Assembly (NCBI RefSeq): GCF_001294465.1
Contig: NZ_LGAA01000018.1
Coordinates: 62,001-126,000, forward strand
DNA: 64,000 nucleotides
Source of the DNA: Moellerella wisconsensis ATCC 35017
Lineage (GTDB): Bacteria > Pseudomonadota > Gammaproteobacteria > Enterobacterales > Enterobacteriaceae
Direction of reading: 5' to 3'
Position numbers and translations under genes: made by a program. Below are positions 40,388-50,915 of this stretch, piece by piece. A model generated the notes under the pieces. It did no database searches. It saw only the letters and a program-made list of their open reading frames with translations, and was not told the DNA's origin. Position 1 is the stretch's first letter, and every line of letters starts with the position of its first letter.

Positions 40388-41266
40388 GTGATTGATAGCA
40401 CCTCTAGCGATCCGGCTATAATTTCGTTATTAGATTTATTGTCCGCTCATTATCCACAAGTCCGGCAAACACCATGGTCTATCACACCATTAGCCGGACT
40501 GTCTGGTGGTACTTATTTGCTGGCTAATGGTATTGAGAAGCTTATCGCGCGTTCACAAAACGTGACTCAGACTAATTTATCTGTGTCGCGGAAAAAAGAG
40601 CATGCTATATTGCGGCAGTTAAACGATTTTGACGCTGCACCCCAGGCGATAGCCGTGAATCGGCAGTGGCTGCTGGTGGAATGGTTACCGGGTATCTCAC
40701 CTGAGACGTCGACATTCTATTCTGCCGATTTTCAACGCCAATTAGCCCAGCTAGTCGTAACATTACATCAGCATCATCGTTTCAGTTATCATTTGCCATT
40801 GCGCGAAGAAATTAGCCATTATGCGCGTTGGATTGACCCGCGCCGTAAGACCCCCGCAGGGTTAAGATTGCATCGGCATTTTATGCGCTCACCGCTACCA
40901 AAAACGCTTAAAATCACCCCTGCCCATATGGATATCCATGCCGATAATTTGCTTATATCACCCTCCGGCCAGTTATTGTTACTGGATTGGGAATATGCGG
41001 CGAATACCGACATCGGTTTATCCTTAGCTTGCTATTTTAGCGCCAATAATTTAAGCCTTGAGCAACGACAGATTTTTTTATCCCACTATTGTTTGGATTA
41101 TCATGCGTATACTGATTTATCCGGGCTAGAAAATCAGTGCCAGTTATGGGAACCTTGGGTAAAATACATGATGCTGATGTGGTATGAAGTTCGTTGGCAG
41201 CAGAGTAAAAATGACCAGTTTCTGCAACACGGACAGCCGCTAAGACAGTATTTCGGTTTATCCTGA
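40388..41266 (+). CDS. thiK: Thiamine kinase ThiK
   Basis: Phosphotransferase of the aminoglycoside-phosphotransferase/choline-kinase fold that phosphorylates thiamine for salvage. GLSGGTYLL nucleotide loop, the HMDIHADNLL Brenner motif and LLDWEYA DFG-like motif are present. The open frame extends to 40328, inside lpoB, but a GTG at 40388 with a CGGAG site 4 bases upstream avoids the overlap and gives 292 aa. The assignment rests on motifs plus position between lpoB and nagZ; divergence from E. coli ThiK is considerable. Confidence 0.82.
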   Translation: MIDSTSSDPAIISLLDLLSAHYPQVRQTPWSITPLAGLSGGTYLLANGIEKLIARSQNVTQTNLSVSRKKEHAILRQLNDFDAAPQAIAVNRQWLLVEWLPGISPETSTFYSADFQRQLAQLVVTLHQHHRFSYHLPLREEISHYARWIDPRRKTPAGLRLHRHFMRSPLPKTLKITPAHMDIHADNLLISPSGQLLLLDWEYAANTDIGLSLACYFSANNLSLEQRQIFLSHYCLDYHAYTDLSGLENQCQLWEPWVKYMMLMWYEVRWQQSKNDQFLQHGQPLRQYFGLS

Positions 41267-41321
41267 GCTATCAGGCTGAGAAATATCAAGAACATTTTAT
41301 ATTAATATAGCGAGGCATGTT

Positions 41322-42338
41322 ATGGGTCCGATAATGTTGGATGTTCAAGGGTACGAATTGGACCAAGAGGAACGTGAGATTTTAGCACATCCACTGGTAG
41401 GTGGTTTGATCCTGTTCACCCGTAACTATCATGATGCACAGCAATTAAGAGAATTAGTTCGGCAGATCCGCGATGCTTCTCGGCATCGTTTGTTGATTGC
41501 TGTCGATCAGGAAGGGGGACGAGTTCAGCGTTTTCGCCAAGGATTTACTGCATTACCCTCCGCACAATCGTTCGCCGCATTAAATGATGCTTATGCGGGA
41601 GCTAAATTAGCCGAACAAGCAGGCTGGTTGATGGCGGCTGAAATGATTGCTATGGATATCGATTTAAGTTTCGCGCCAGTGCTGGATTTAGGTCATGGTT
41701 GCATAGCAATTGGCGAACGAGCCTTCCATGAAGATGCTGAAATTGCTATGGTCATGGCTGAGCATTTTATTAAAGGCATGCGTTCTGCCGGCATGAAAAC
41801 TACTGGAAAGCATTTTCCGGGGCACGGTGCCGTGAAAACTGACAGCCACAAAGAGACTGCCCGAGATGAACGAGCTGCCGAGGTAATCCGTCGGCATGAT
41901 ATGTCTATTTTTACTGATTTTATTCAGCGCGAATTACTCGATGCTGTAATGCCAGCCCATGTAATCTATAGTCAGATTGATGAACGCCCAGCCAGTGGAT
42001 CGCCATACTGGCTGAAATCAGTTTTACGTGAGCAGCTAAGATTTGATGGAGTGATATTTTCTGATGATTTATCTATGGAAGGGGCAGCGATTATGGGCAC
42101 CTATCCTCAGCGAGCGCAGGCGGCGCTAGATGCTGGTTGTGATATGATTTTAGTGTGTAATAACCGCCAAGGTGCTGTCAGTGTGCTGGATAATCTACCC
42201 AAAATGCCTGCCTCGCGCGCATCTATGCTGTATCACAGCGGTCGTCAGTATTCATTAGCCGAATTACAAGCTAGCAGCCGTTGGCAGCAAGCGAATGGTG
42301 CTCTAACAGATTTACATCGTCGTTGGAATGAACAATAA
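41322..42338 (+). CDS. nagZ: Beta-N-acetylglucosaminidase NagZ
   Basis: Cytoplasmic family 3 glycosidase that removes GlcNAc from anhydro-muropeptides in cell wall recycling. 338 aa. [28 protein letters not shown] with the catalytic His-Asp loop, and [10 protein letters not shown] with the nucleophile Asp are visible. In many enterics, its product induces AmpC. It ends the long operon and is followed by a weak terminator. Confidence 0.96.
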   Translation: MGPIMLDVQGYELDQEEREILAHPLVGGLILFTRNYHDAQQLRELVRQIRDASRHRLLIAVDQEGGRVQRFRQGFTALPSAQSFAALNDAYAGAKLAEQAGWLMAAEMIAMDIDLSFAPVLDLGHGCIAIGERAFHEDAEIAMVMAEHFIKGMRSAGMKTTGKHFPGHGAVKTDSHKETARDERAAEVIRRHDMSIFTDFIQRELLDAVMPAHVIYSQIDERPASGSPYWLKSVLREQLRFDGVIFSDDLSMEGAAIMGTYPQRAQAALDAGCDMILVCNNRQGAVSVLDNLPKMPASRASMLYHSGRQYSLAELQASSRWQQANGALTDLHRRWNEQ

Positions 42339-42404
42339 GTCGCGCTGATCCCCATCAATTGATTAAATTGGTGAGTTCGAATTCGTTTGTTTTGTACTAA
42401 AGCA

Positions 42405-42426
42405 TGCCCAGTGACAATACTGGGCA
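42405..42426 (+). terminator. Hairpin after nagZ
   Basis: TGCCCAGT (42405-42412) pairs with ACTGGGCA (42419-42426) with a 6-base loop. The following bases are T-poor, so it may not be fully rho-independent. Confidence 0.5.
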
Positions 42427-42711
42427 AATTGATTTTAACTGTGTTTTTATCCTCTTACGTCGATTTTTGAGAATAATTAATAATTGTCTTTTTTATTTTC
42501 TATTTTTTATTCTATAAAATATTAGTCATTGAAATTTAATTATTTTTTTTAGTTCCTCAATGATTTCCCCTCCGATTAGCCTGATTAATAAATTCATTGC
42601 ATATTCTATGTTTAACTTAGCAGTCAATGCTTCACGAGAGAAATATATCCATCAGGATCAAATGATCAAAAAGATTTGACTTTGTGACCGATGTCATAAT
42701 AATCAATTAAA

Positions 42712-42725
42712 TTGATTTGTATCAA
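42712..42725. promoter_or_regulatory. FNR box upstream of ndh
   Basis: TTGATTTGTATCAA matches TTGAT-N4-ATCAA perfectly, 135 bp before the ndh ATG. FNR represses ndh anaerobically in E. coli, so the same control is expected. Confidence 0.75.
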
Positions 42726-42859
42726 TTTTGGTATGACCAAATAACCGGCCATGTTATTCTTTGTCACAAATCAGATTATGTTTTGTCAAATTAGGTTATT
42801 TAATTTTTTTGTCTACAGAATACTTAAATAATATTAATTTATTTTGCAGTGGAGTTTAT

Positions 42860-44164
42860 ATGGCATCTGTACAACCAAAAATTATTATCGTCGGCGGTGG
42901 CGCGGGTGGGCTAGAGCTGGCAACACGCTTAGGTCGTAAGCTAGGGCGTAAAAAGAAAGCTGAAATTACGCTGGTCGACCGCGAACATAGCCATTTGTGG
43001 AAGCCATTACTGCATGAAGTCGCTACGGGCTCATTAGATGATGGCGTTGATGCATTGAGCTATTTGGGGCATGCCCGTCAAAATGCCTTTAATTTTCAAT
43101 TGGGCTCATTAACTGATATTGATCGTGAAAATAAAACCATCACGTTAGCTGAGTTACGCGATAAAAATAATGAGCTGTTAGTCCCAGAACGTCAACTAAG
43201 CTATGACTTTTTAGTCATGGCGCTGGGCAGTACCTCGAATGACTTTGGGACACCGGGCGTAAAAGATAACTGTATTTTTCTCGATAATCCACATCAGGCT
43301 CATCGATTCCATGATGAGATGCTTAATTTATTCTTACGCTATTCAGTGCGCGATAATGCAGAAGAAAAAGTTAATATTGCTATTGTCGGCGGTGGGGCGA
43401 CAGGGGTTGAGTTGTCAGCTGAATTATATAATGCTGTTGAGCAGCTCACTAGCTATGGATTTAAAGGGTTGGATACCGATGCGTTGAATGTCACGCTAGT
43501 AGAAGCAGGCGAGCGAATTTTGCCGGCATTACCTGTGCGGATCTCATCTGCTGCTCATCAAGAGCTGAATAAAATGGGCGTGCGTGTCTTGACGAAAACT
43601 ATGGTAACCAGTGCTGATGCTGACGGGCTGAATACCAAAGATGGTGAGAAAATTAATGCCGACTTAATGGTTTGGGCTGCGGGGATTAAAGCACCTGATT
43701 TTATGAAGGATATTGCTGGGTTAGAAACTAATCGAATTAATCAGCTGGTGGTTAAGCCAACCCTGCAAACGACGCGTGATGAGGCTATTTTTGCTATTGG
43801 CGACTGCGCTTCTTGTGCCAAAAAAGAAGGGGGGTTTGTTCCTCCACGCGCACAATCGGCGCATCAAATGGCGAGTTGTTGTTATGAAAATATTTTAGCT
43901 ATTTTGCGCAATAAACCGCTAAAAGAATATGTTTATAAAGATCACGGCTCATTAGTTTCTTTATCGCGCTTTAGTACCGTGGGTAGCCTGATGGGGAATT
44001 TAATGCGAGGCGATATGATGGTTGAAGGACGTATTGCTCGTTTAGTGTATGTTTCTTTATATCGTTTACATCAAATCGCCTTGCATGGTTATATTAAAAC
44101 CGGCCTGATGATGCTAGTTGGTAGTATTAACCGCATTATTCGTCCACGGTTAAAATTGCACTAA
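42860..44164 (+). CDS. ndh: Type II NADH:quinone oxidoreductase
   Basis: Single-subunit, non-proton-pumping NADH dehydrogenase attached to the inner membrane. 434 aa from ATG 42860, which follows TGGAG; an open frame 33 codons longer lacks family similarity. FAD- and NADH-binding Rossmann motifs [10 protein letters not shown] and [13 protein letters not shown], and FAIGDCA near residue 313, are visible. The C-terminal amphipathic helix anchors it. Anaerobic repression is predicted from an upstream FNR box. Confidence 0.96.
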   Translation: MASVQPKIIIVGGGAGGLELATRLGRKLGRKKKAEITLVDREHSHLWKPLLHEVATGSLDDGVDALSYLGHARQNAFNFQLGSLTDIDRENKTITLAELRDKNNELLVPERQLSYDFLVMALGSTSNDFGTPGVKDNCIFLDNPHQAHRFHDEMLNLFLRYSVRDNAEEKVNIAIVGGGATGVELSAELYNAVEQLTSYGFKGLDTDALNVTLVEAGERILPALPVRISSAAHQELNKMGVRVLTKTMVTSADADGLNTKDGEKINADLMVWAAGIKAPDFMKDIAGLETNRINQLVVKPTLQTTRDEAIFAIGDCASCAKKEGGFVPPRAQSAHQMASCCYENILAILRNKPLKEYVYKDHGSLVSLSRFSTVGSLMGNLMRGDMMVEGRIARLVYVSLYRLHQIALHGYIKTGLMMLVGSINRIIRPRLKLH

Positions 44165-44709
44165 TATTTATGTATTTAATAATGGGTTAAATTTTATTAA
44201 ATTTTTGTATTAATAAAATATTCTATTAATTGAATAAAAATGGCATCACTAAAAGTGAATATCCACACTGATTAAGATGCCATTTTTGTAACTGATTTTT
44301 TGTTATCCTAGTTGTATTCAATCATTTTCCTTATCACTACTCCTACAATTAATTGTTTTTTAATTATTATATATCCGATTGTTACCTTCATTTTCACTAA
44401 ATATTGCTAATTTACTCGCAGAATAAAATGATTTAGGTTAAATAATAACTTATTAAACCAATTTTACTAAATAGCAGTCGATGCCCATTTCTCATCAATT
44501 AAATTTGATTATAATCATATCGTTAAATAGAGGTAATATTTTTTTATAGATAAAAACAGTTAAAACAGGTTAGAAATAGAATAAATTTTTGTTAAATATC
44601 GTTTTTTCTTGGCCTTCTATTGAATAAAAACTCAGTATAATCGCTATACTATTAGCAGATGTACCGAAACTGACAATTGTTACTGAATTGTGGAGCATGA
44701 GGCCTGCTA
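44165..44709. other. ndh-umoD-like intergenic region
   Basis: A 545-bp highly A+T-rich gap. A strong hairpin (44236-44287) closes ndh; the rest is low in structure and likely carries the promoter of the next gene. No gene is supported. Confidence 0.6.
44236..44287 (+). terminator. Terminator of ndh
   Basis: AAAAATGGCATC (44236-44247) and GATGCCATTTTT (44276-44287) make a 12-bp stem around a 28-base loop with an inner AGTG/CACT pairing, closing on a T-run. Confidence 0.75.
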
Positions 44710-45300
44710 ATGGCAAAATATAAACTCTCTTTTATTCTTTTAGCCGCAGTGGCCTTGTTGATACTGGGGCTAATTATTGGATTGAAATCAGAGTCAAAAC
44801 CGCAACTGGCGACAGTTTTATCGGTCGACCCTATTATCGTGACCCAAGTTATTGAGAATGAGCATTGTGATGTTGCTGGATTTATCGGCCCGTTTAATCG
44901 CGATCATTTAGCACGTTATCACCCAGCAGAAAAAGAATGTGAAGTTTTCTATATGATAGAAAAGATCCAAGGGATGCATATGACGGATTATCCGAAACGT
45001 CAATTTAGCCATTGCATCGTTACCCAGCAAAATATTTTGGTGACCATTGGCTATGATGTTATTTATCGAATTGGCGATACCTTAGGCAAGGTGAGAAGCC
45101 CTTATGATCCGGGAACTTTTATTCCACTGGATGAAAAAGGACAGTTGATATTGGATCTACCACTGAAGAAACTGTGTGAAAATGCGATGCATAACAAAGA
45201 GGCAGCACAGCCATTCTATTGTTTAAGTGGTTTATTAGTAGCAAACTCACTAGAGCCGGTACAATCGCTGAAAATATTACCCGCTAAGACATATGATTAA
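44710..45300 (+). CDS. UmoD/YcfJ-like membrane-anchored protein
   Basis: 196-aa protein with one N-terminal hydrophobic helix (~5-25) and an exported remainder containing several Cys. The C-terminal core IGYDVIYRIGDTLGKVR...DPGTFIPLDEKGQLIL aligns well with the end of E. coli YcfJ, which also lies beside ndh, and the PQLATVLSVDPI start resembles YcfJ's first strand. The glycine-zipper part of YcfJ is replaced by unrelated residues. Proteus UmoD, an activator of the flagellar master operon, is the closest functional precedent, but that link is inferred. Confidence 0.6.
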   Translation: MAKYKLSFILLAAVALLILGLIIGLKSESKPQLATVLSVDPIIVTQVIENEHCDVAGFIGPFNRDHLARYHPAEKECEVFYMIEKIQGMHMTDYPKRQFSHCIVTQQNILVTIGYDVIYRIGDTLGKVRSPYDPGTFIPLDEKGQLILDLPLKKLCENAMHNKEAAQPFYCLSGLLVANSLEPVQSLKILPAKTYD

Positions 45301-45323
45301 TAATCCCCAGAAGGTATAAATAG

Positions 45324-45355
45324 AGCCGAGTAGACAAGAGATGCCATACTCGGCT
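45324..45355. terminator. Hairpin between the UmoD-like gene and mfd
   Basis: AGCCGAGTA (45324-45332) and TACTCGGCT (45347-45355) pair over 9 bp with a 14-base loop. It sits between convergent genes and probably serves both; T-runs are short. Confidence 0.55.
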
Positions 45356-45378
45356 GATATTTTACCAACTACGAACTA

Positions 45379-48300
45379 TTAACTGTTTAATTGATGTTCG
45401 CTAAACTCGGTCAGTAAATTTTTCAAAAATTCAATCCTGGCCATTCTATCGCTTAAATCGAGAATAAATTTCAGTTTACTTGGCCCATCTAAACGGTAGG
45501 TTTGCGGAGCGCTTTGTAATAGACCAATTAAGAAACTTGGATCAACTTTATTGCGTTGACTGAATTCAATAAAGCCACCTTTTTCATGAGCTTCAATCCG
45601 TTTGATCCCTAAAATATTAGCTTGGAGGCGTAACGCCGCAGAGGCCAATAAATACTTACCGGCATCGGGCAATAAACCAAAACGGTCAATCAGTTCAATA
45701 CGTAGCTCATTAAGTTCGGGTTGATCTTGCGCACTGGCTATTCGTTTATAGAAGGAGAGCCTGATATTGACATCATGGATATAATCCTCAGGTAGAAGTA
45801 CCGGCATACGCAGCTCAATCTCTGTTTGCTGCTGGGTTAAATCTTCTAGTGAAGGCTCTCGCCCATCTTTTAGAGCTTCAACCGCACTTTCTAATAACTC
45901 CATATACAATGTAAAACCAATGGTGGTCATTTGTCCGCTCTGATCATCCCCGAGCAGTTCACCGGCGCCACGGATTTCTAAATCATGAGTTGCCAATGCA
46001 AATCCAGCCCCGAGATCTTCTAAAGATGAAAGGGCTTCCAAGCGTTTTTGTGCGTCAGTGGTCATCGCTTTCGGATGCGGAGTTAATAAATAGGCGTAGG
46101 CTTGGTGATGAGAACGTCCAACGCGACCGCGTAATTGATGCAATTGAGCCAAACCAAAATGATCGGCACGCTCAATAATGATGGTATTAGCACTCGGTAT
46201 ATCGATACCCGTCTCGATAATCGTCGTACAAATTAAGACATTGAAACGCTGATGATGGAAATCGGTCATAACCCGTTCTAACTCACGCTCGCGCATTTGA
46301 CCATGACCAACGACAAAACGCGCCTCTGGGATCAGCTCTTCCAGCCGATTTTTAGCTTTTTCGATATTTTCGACATCGTTATACAGATAATAAACTTGGC
46401 CGCCGCGCATCACTTCACGCAGAATAGCCTCACGGATTACCAGCTCATCATATTGCCGTACAAAGGTTTTTACCGCTAAGCGTCTTGCGGGCGGGGTAGC
46501 GATAATTGATAAATCACGCATACCACTCATGGCCATGTTTAGGGTACGAGGGATCGGTGTTGCGGTAAGCGTCAGAATATCCACATCGGCGCGCATAGCT
46601 TTGATCCGTTCTTTATGACGGACCCCAAAACGGTGTTCTTCATCGACAATTAGCAGCCCTAAATCTTTCCACATAATATCATTTTGCAATAACTTATGTG
46701 TACCGATAAGTATATCCACTTTACCGTCGATAGTGTCTTGAATAACTTGTTGTTGCTCTTTGGCCGTTCTGAAGCGTGAGATCATTTCTATTTGGATTGG
46801 CCAATTAGCGAAACGATCACGGAAATTATCATAATGTTGTTGGGCTAATAATGTTGTTGGCACCAACACTGCTACTTGTTTGTGATTATTGACCGCCAGA
46901 AAGGCTGCGCGCATCGCGACTTCGGTTTTACCAAAACCGACATCACCACAAACTAATCTATCCATAGCAATAGGTTGGCACATATCGCTCATTACTGCAT
47001 TGATAGCTTGTTCCTGATCCGGAGTGGTTTGATAAGGGAATCCTTGGCAGAAAATTTGATATTGTTCACGGTCTTGTTTAAACGCAAAGCCGGGCTTCGC
47101 AGCACGTTGAGCATAGACATCCAACAGCTCAGCAGCAACATCACGAACTCGCTCTGCGGCTTTTTGGCGAGCTCGGCTCCAGCTATCACTGCCCAGTTTG
47201 TGCAGTGGTGCATTTTCATCGGCGCCTCCCGAATACCGACTGATCAAATGCAGCGACGAAACGGGGACATACAGTTTATCGTTACCGGCATAAGTTAAAA
47301 TCAAATATTCGGCTTTTACGCCACCGGCTTCTAGCGTGGTTAATCCTTGATAGCGTCCCACACCGTGTTCGATATGTACCACCGGCTGGCCGGGACGTAA
47401 TTCGGCTAAGTTACGAATTAGCGTATCGGTATTGATACTGCGTTTGGTCTCAGAACGACGACGAGTAACGCGTTCGCCCAATAAATCACTTTCGCAGATA
47501 AGAGCGAAGTTATGCTGATTATCAATAAAACCGTGCTCAGCAGGTCCGATCATGATAGTAAAACGTGAATTTTGCCGTTGATTAAGCGAATCAATCGACT
47601 CAGGACGAATTTTTATCCGAGCCAGTAACTCAACTACAGATTCACGTCGGCCTTCACTTTCTACCGAGAAAACAATCGCTCCTTTAAAGGTTTCGATAAA
47701 TTGACGCAACTTATCTAATGGCGATTTACTTTGCCCATTGACGCTGATATCGCTCAATAATTGATACTGTAAATTAGTATGTGCGGCTTTAGTGGTTAAT
47801 TTATCTTGGGATAATTGCACCCGTGGCCACTTTTTAATCTGTTGATTGACCTGCTCTAAGGTTAGCCATAATTCGCTCGGTGCTAACAATGGGCGCATTG
47901 GATCGACTTTTCGACTGTCGAAGCGTTGCAGAGTATCAGCTTGAAATCGTTCGGCAGCGGCTTGAAAATCCTGCGAAATAAATAATGTATTTTCAGGGAA
48001 GTAGTCAAACAACGAAGGCAAAGGTTGACTAAAAAATAAGGGTTGCCAATATTCAATCCCAGCGGGCAGTGTTTTTTTACTCACTTGCTGATAAATATGC
48101 TCAGCATCACGACGAACATCGAAGCGCTCGCGCCATTGGCTACGGAATAATTCGATAGCCTCCTGATCGGTCGGAAACTCATGTGCGGGCAGTAAATTAA
48201 TCTGCTCAACTTCCGTTAGCGTGCGCTGGGTATCAACATCAAACGTTCGTAGACTATCAATCTCATCATCAAAAAAATCAATACGATAAGGAACTTCACT

Positions 48301-48825
48301 GCCCATTGGGAATAAATCGAGAAGTGCACCGCGTGTAGCATATTCCCCATGTTCAAGCACTTGCTCGACATGACGATAGCCGGCTTGTTCAAGCTCAGTA
48401 CGCAATTTGTCACGCGAAAGTTTATCGCCTTTTGACATTAATAAAGCATGCCCTGCCAGATAGTCGGCTGGACACACTTTTTGCATTAAGGTGTTAATCG
48501 GAAGAATTAGTACACCTTTTTGCAAGGTGGGTAGCCGGTATAAAGTGGCAAGTCGATTAGAAATAATTTCTTGATGCGGTGAAAAACTGTCATAAGGTAG
48601 CGTTTCCCAATCAGATAGTGTGTTGATGGGTAAACCGGTGAATTGTCGTATTTCATCACGCAAACGGAGGGTATTTTGCATGTCACGGGTGATGAGAACG
48701 ACAGGTCCCTGATGACGTTCGATTATCTCTCCACATTCGATAGCACCAGCCGCACCTATCAGGCACCCTAGTTGGCGTACATCTCCGCTGCGCTGTGGGA
48801 GTTCATAACGGTATTTTGCAGACAT
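45379..48825 (-). CDS. mfd: Transcription-repair coupling factor Mfd
   Basis: Large ATPase that displaces stalled RNA polymerase and recruits UvrA. The start at 48825 gives 1148 aa, equal to E. coli; an upstream in-frame extension of 45 residues is not conserved. Visible regions: UvrB-like N-terminal domain, RNA polymerase-interacting Tudor-like domain (PGQPVVHIEHGVGRYQGL), RecG-like motor with GDVGFGKTEVAMRAAFLA Walker A and DEEH motif, TRG motif and C-terminal D7. The gene diverges from lolC. Confidence 0.96.
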   Translation of the reverse strand: MSAKYRYELPQRSGDVRQLGCLIGAAGAIECGEIIERHQGPVVLITRDMQNTLRLRDEIRQFTGLPINTLSDWETLPYDSFSPHQEIISNRLATLYRLPTLQKGVLILPINTLMQKVCPADYLAGHALLMSKGDKLSRDKLRTELEQAGYRHVEQVLEHGEYATRGALLDLFPMGSEVPYRIDFFDDEIDSLRTFDVDTQRTLTEVEQINLLPAHEFPTDQEAIELFRSQWRERFDVRRDAEHIYQQVSKKTLPAGIEYWQPLFFSQPLPSLFDYFPENTLFISQDFQAAAERFQADTLQRFDSRKVDPMRPLLAPSELWLTLEQVNQQIKKWPRVQLSQDKLTTKAAHTNLQYQLLSDISVNGQSKSPLDKLRQFIETFKGAIVFSVESEGRRESVVELLARIKIRPESIDSLNQRQNSRFTIMIGPAEHGFIDNQHNFALICESDLLGERVTRRRSETKRSINTDTLIRNLAELRPGQPVVHIEHGVGRYQGLTTLEAGGVKAEYLILTYAGNDKLYVPVSSLHLISRYSGGADENAPLHKLGSDSWSRARQKAAERVRDVAAELLDVYAQRAAKPGFAFKQDREQYQIFCQGFPYQTTPDQEQAINAVMSDMCQPIAMDRLVCGDVGFGKTEVAMRAAFLAVNNHKQVAVLVPTTLLAQQHYDNFRDRFANWPIQIEMISRFRTAKEQQQVIQDTIDGKVDILIGTHKLLQNDIMWKDLGLLIVDEEHRFGVRHKERIKAMRADVDILTLTATPIPRTLNMAMSGMRDLSIIATPPARRLAVKTFVRQYDELVIREAILREVMRGGQVYYLYNDVENIEKAKNRLEELIPEARFVVGHGQMRERELERVMTDFHHQRFNVLICTTIIETGIDIPSANTIIIERADHFGLAQLHQLRGRVGRSHHQAYAYLLTPHPKAMTTDAQKRLEALSSLEDLGAGFALATHDLEIRGAGELLGDDQSGQMTTIGFTLYMELLESAVEALKDGREPSLEDLTQQQTEIELRMPVLLPEDYIHDVNIRLSFYKRIASAQDQPELNELRIELIDRFGLLPDAGKYLLASAALRLQANILGIKRIEAHEKGGFIEFSQRNKVDPSFLIGLLQSAPQTYRLDGPSKLKFILDLSDRMARIEFLKNLLTEFSEHQLNS

Positions 48826-49018
48826 AAAAGTTGTTAGCTTCTCATTGCGTGATGCCCCTCGACCTGAAAATCCCGGTACATTACTCTGAAAAATAGCAAG
48901 ACAGGTCGAGATAGAACAAAAAAAACCACAAATCCGGGGGTGAGTGGTTCCATTCATCAATACTACCCTTTATTATCCCTGAACACTTCGCTTTAGCAAC
49001 AGGGGCGTTACAGATTTC

Positions 49019-50221
49019 ATGATTCAATCTGTCTCTTTATTTATAGGGCTACGTTATATGCGTGGTCGGGCAGTGGATAAATTTGGACGATTTGTCTCAA
49101 GTTTATCCGCTATTGGTATTACTTTAGGGGTTGCAGCGCTGATCACGGTAACCTCGGTTATGAGTGGGTTCGAACGTTCATTACAGGAGAGTATTCTAGC
49201 GTATATGCCGCAGGCGGTTATAACGTCAGACACAGGAAGTATCGATCCTCACCAATACCCATCTAGCAGCTTGAAAAATTTGGCGGGTATCAATGATATT
49301 ACCCCAATAGTCCAAGGAGACGTCGTATTACAAAGCCGAAATAATGTGGGTGTTGGTGTGATGATTGGTGTACAGCCCGATGAACATTCACCATTATTAG
49401 ATAATTTACGCAATAGTGAGCGTGATGATCTACAGCCCGGGGCATATAATGTCATTTTGGGCCAGCAATTGGCCCAGACATTAGGGGTCAAACGCGGTGA
49501 CCAAATCCGTATTATTGTGCCGGGGGTCAGCCAATTGACGCCGATGGGACGTATGCCTAGTCAGCGTTTGTTCACGGTAGCAGGCGAATTTGCTACCCAA
49601 GGTGAAGCAGATACGACCGAATTAGTGGTTAATCAACAGGATGCCGCACGACTAATGCGTTATCCAGCCGAGCATATCACCGGCTGGCGTTTATTCCTCG
49701 ATGAGCCTTTAGCGGTTGACCGACTAAGCCAACAAACGTTACCCGAAGGTTTAGTCTGGACTGATTGGCGTGAACGTAAAGGTGAGTTTTTTCAAGCGGT
49801 TAAAATGGAAAAAAATATGATGGGGCTGTTATTAAGCCTGATTATTGCCGTGGCGGCCTTCAATATTATTACTTCGTTATCACTGCTGGTTATGGAAAAA
49901 CAGTCAGAAGTGGCTATTTTGAAAACCCTGGGATTAAAGCGGCGTCAAATTTTATGGATATTCATGATCCAAGGAGCCGGAGCTGGGGTTATTGGTACTT
50001 TAATCGGTACGGTGATTGGCGTACTAATCTCCAGTCAATTAAATTTATTAATGCCGCTGTTTGGTTTATTACCATCAGGAATTAACTTGCCTATTGTTAT
50101 TGATATGACACGCGTTTTAGTGATCGCGTGCTCTGCTATTATTATTTCGTTGCTGGCGACCTTGTATCCATCATGGCGCGCGGCAGCGGTTCAACCTGCT
50201 GAGGCTTTGCGTTATGAATAA
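49019..50221 (+). CDS. lolC: Lipoprotein-releasing ABC permease LolC
   Basis: Inner-membrane subunit of the LolCDE complex that transfers outer-membrane lipoproteins to LolA. 400 aa with four transmembrane helices: one near residues 25-47, a large periplasmic loop, then three at the C-terminus ([20 protein letters not shown] etc.). The [19 protein letters not shown] start is typical. LolC's LolA-binding hook is in the loop. It overlaps lolD by 8 bp. Confidence 0.96.
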   Translation: MIQSVSLFIGLRYMRGRAVDKFGRFVSSLSAIGITLGVAALITVTSVMSGFERSLQESILAYMPQAVITSDTGSIDPHQYPSSSLKNLAGINDITPIVQGDVVLQSRNNVGVGVMIGVQPDEHSPLLDNLRNSERDDLQPGAYNVILGQQLAQTLGVKRGDQIRIIVPGVSQLTPMGRMPSQRLFTVAGEFATQGEADTTELVVNQQDAARLMRYPAEHITGWRLFLDEPLAVDRLSQQTLPEGLVWTDWRERKGEFFQAVKMEKNMMGLLLSLIIAVAAFNIITSLSLLVMEKQSEVAILKTLGLKRRQILWIFMIQGAGAGVIGTLIGTVIGVLISSQLNLLMPLFGLLPSGINLPIVIDMTRVLVIACSAIIISLLATLYPSWRAAAVQPAEALRYE

Positions 50222-50915
50222 AACTCCACTTCTTGTTTGCCAGAATCTTTGTAAGCGTTATCAAGAAGGGGCGCTGTCTACAGAGGTATTGAAAGATGTG
50301 AGTTTTTCAATCAATCCCGGCGAAATGTTGGCCATTGTCGGTAGTTCGGGGTCGGGGAAAAGTACACTGCTACATTTATTGGGCGGTTTAGATACACCTA
50401 CCTCGGGTGAAGTTATTTTCAGAGAGAAAAAAATCAACCTATTATCTTCGGATGCACGCTCTGAATTACGTAATAAACAATTGGGCTTTATTTATCAATT
50501 CCATCATTTACTGCCTGATTTTAGTGCATTAGAAAACGTTGCTATGCCTTTATTAATTGGCGGTACTCCCAAAGCTGAGGCCAATACTAAAGCGCTGGAG
50601 TTATTAGTGTCTGTCGGATTAGGCCATAGAGCTAATCATCGACCTTCAGAATTATCAGGGGGAGAGCGCCAACGCGTGGCGATAGCTCGGGCATTAGTTA
50701 ATGATCCCGCACTAGTTTTAGCCGATGAGCCAACGGGAAATTTAGATTTACGTAACGCAGATGCCATTTTTGAATTATTAGGCGAATTAAATCGTCGTCA
50801 AGGTACCGCATTTTTAGTGGTTACGCACGATTTAAAATTAGCTGCGCGTTTAGATCATCAATTAGAAATGCGCGACGGATTTTTACAGCAAGATACCTCA
50901 TCAGGAGCGCAATAA
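50214..50915 (+). CDS. lolD: Lipoprotein-releasing ABC ATPase LolD
   Basis: ATPase of LolCDE, 233 aa. Walker A is GSSGSGKST near residue 42, signature [15 protein letters not shown], Walker [13 protein letters not shown] and switch His in [26 protein letters not shown] contains the Q-loop and the Lol-specific Lol motif. It overlaps both neighbours, lolC by 8 bp and lolE by 1 bp. Confidence 0.96.
   Translation: MNKTPLLVCQNLCKRYQEGALSTEVLKDVSFSINPGEMLAIVGSSGSGKSTLLHLLGGLDTPTSGEVIFREKKINLLSSDARSELRNKQLGFIYQFHHLLPDFSALENVAMPLLIGGTPKAEANTKALELLVSVGLGHRANHRPSELSGGERQRVAIARALVNDPALVLADEPTGNLDLRNADAIFELLGELNRRQGTAFLVVTHDLKLAARLDHQLEMRDGFLQQDTSSGAQ

Larger units (their letters stand above)
42339..42859. 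other. nagZ-ndh intergenic region
   Basis: A 521-bp A+T-rich gap. It holds a hairpin TGCCCAGT/ACTGGGCA (42405-42426) downstream of nagZ and a perfect FNR palindrome (42712-42725). No ORF is supported; the long frame reaching upstream of ndh lacks a ribosome site. Confidence 0.65.

Noticed and set aside
42761-42859. N-terminal extension of ndh by 33 codons
   Set aside because: It lacks a ribosome site and homology, and it lies in promoter-like A+T-rich DNA close to the FNR box.
48826-48960. 45-residue extension of Mfd
   Set aside because: The internal ATG gives exactly the family N-terminus and length; the extension lies in the divergent promoter region with lolC.
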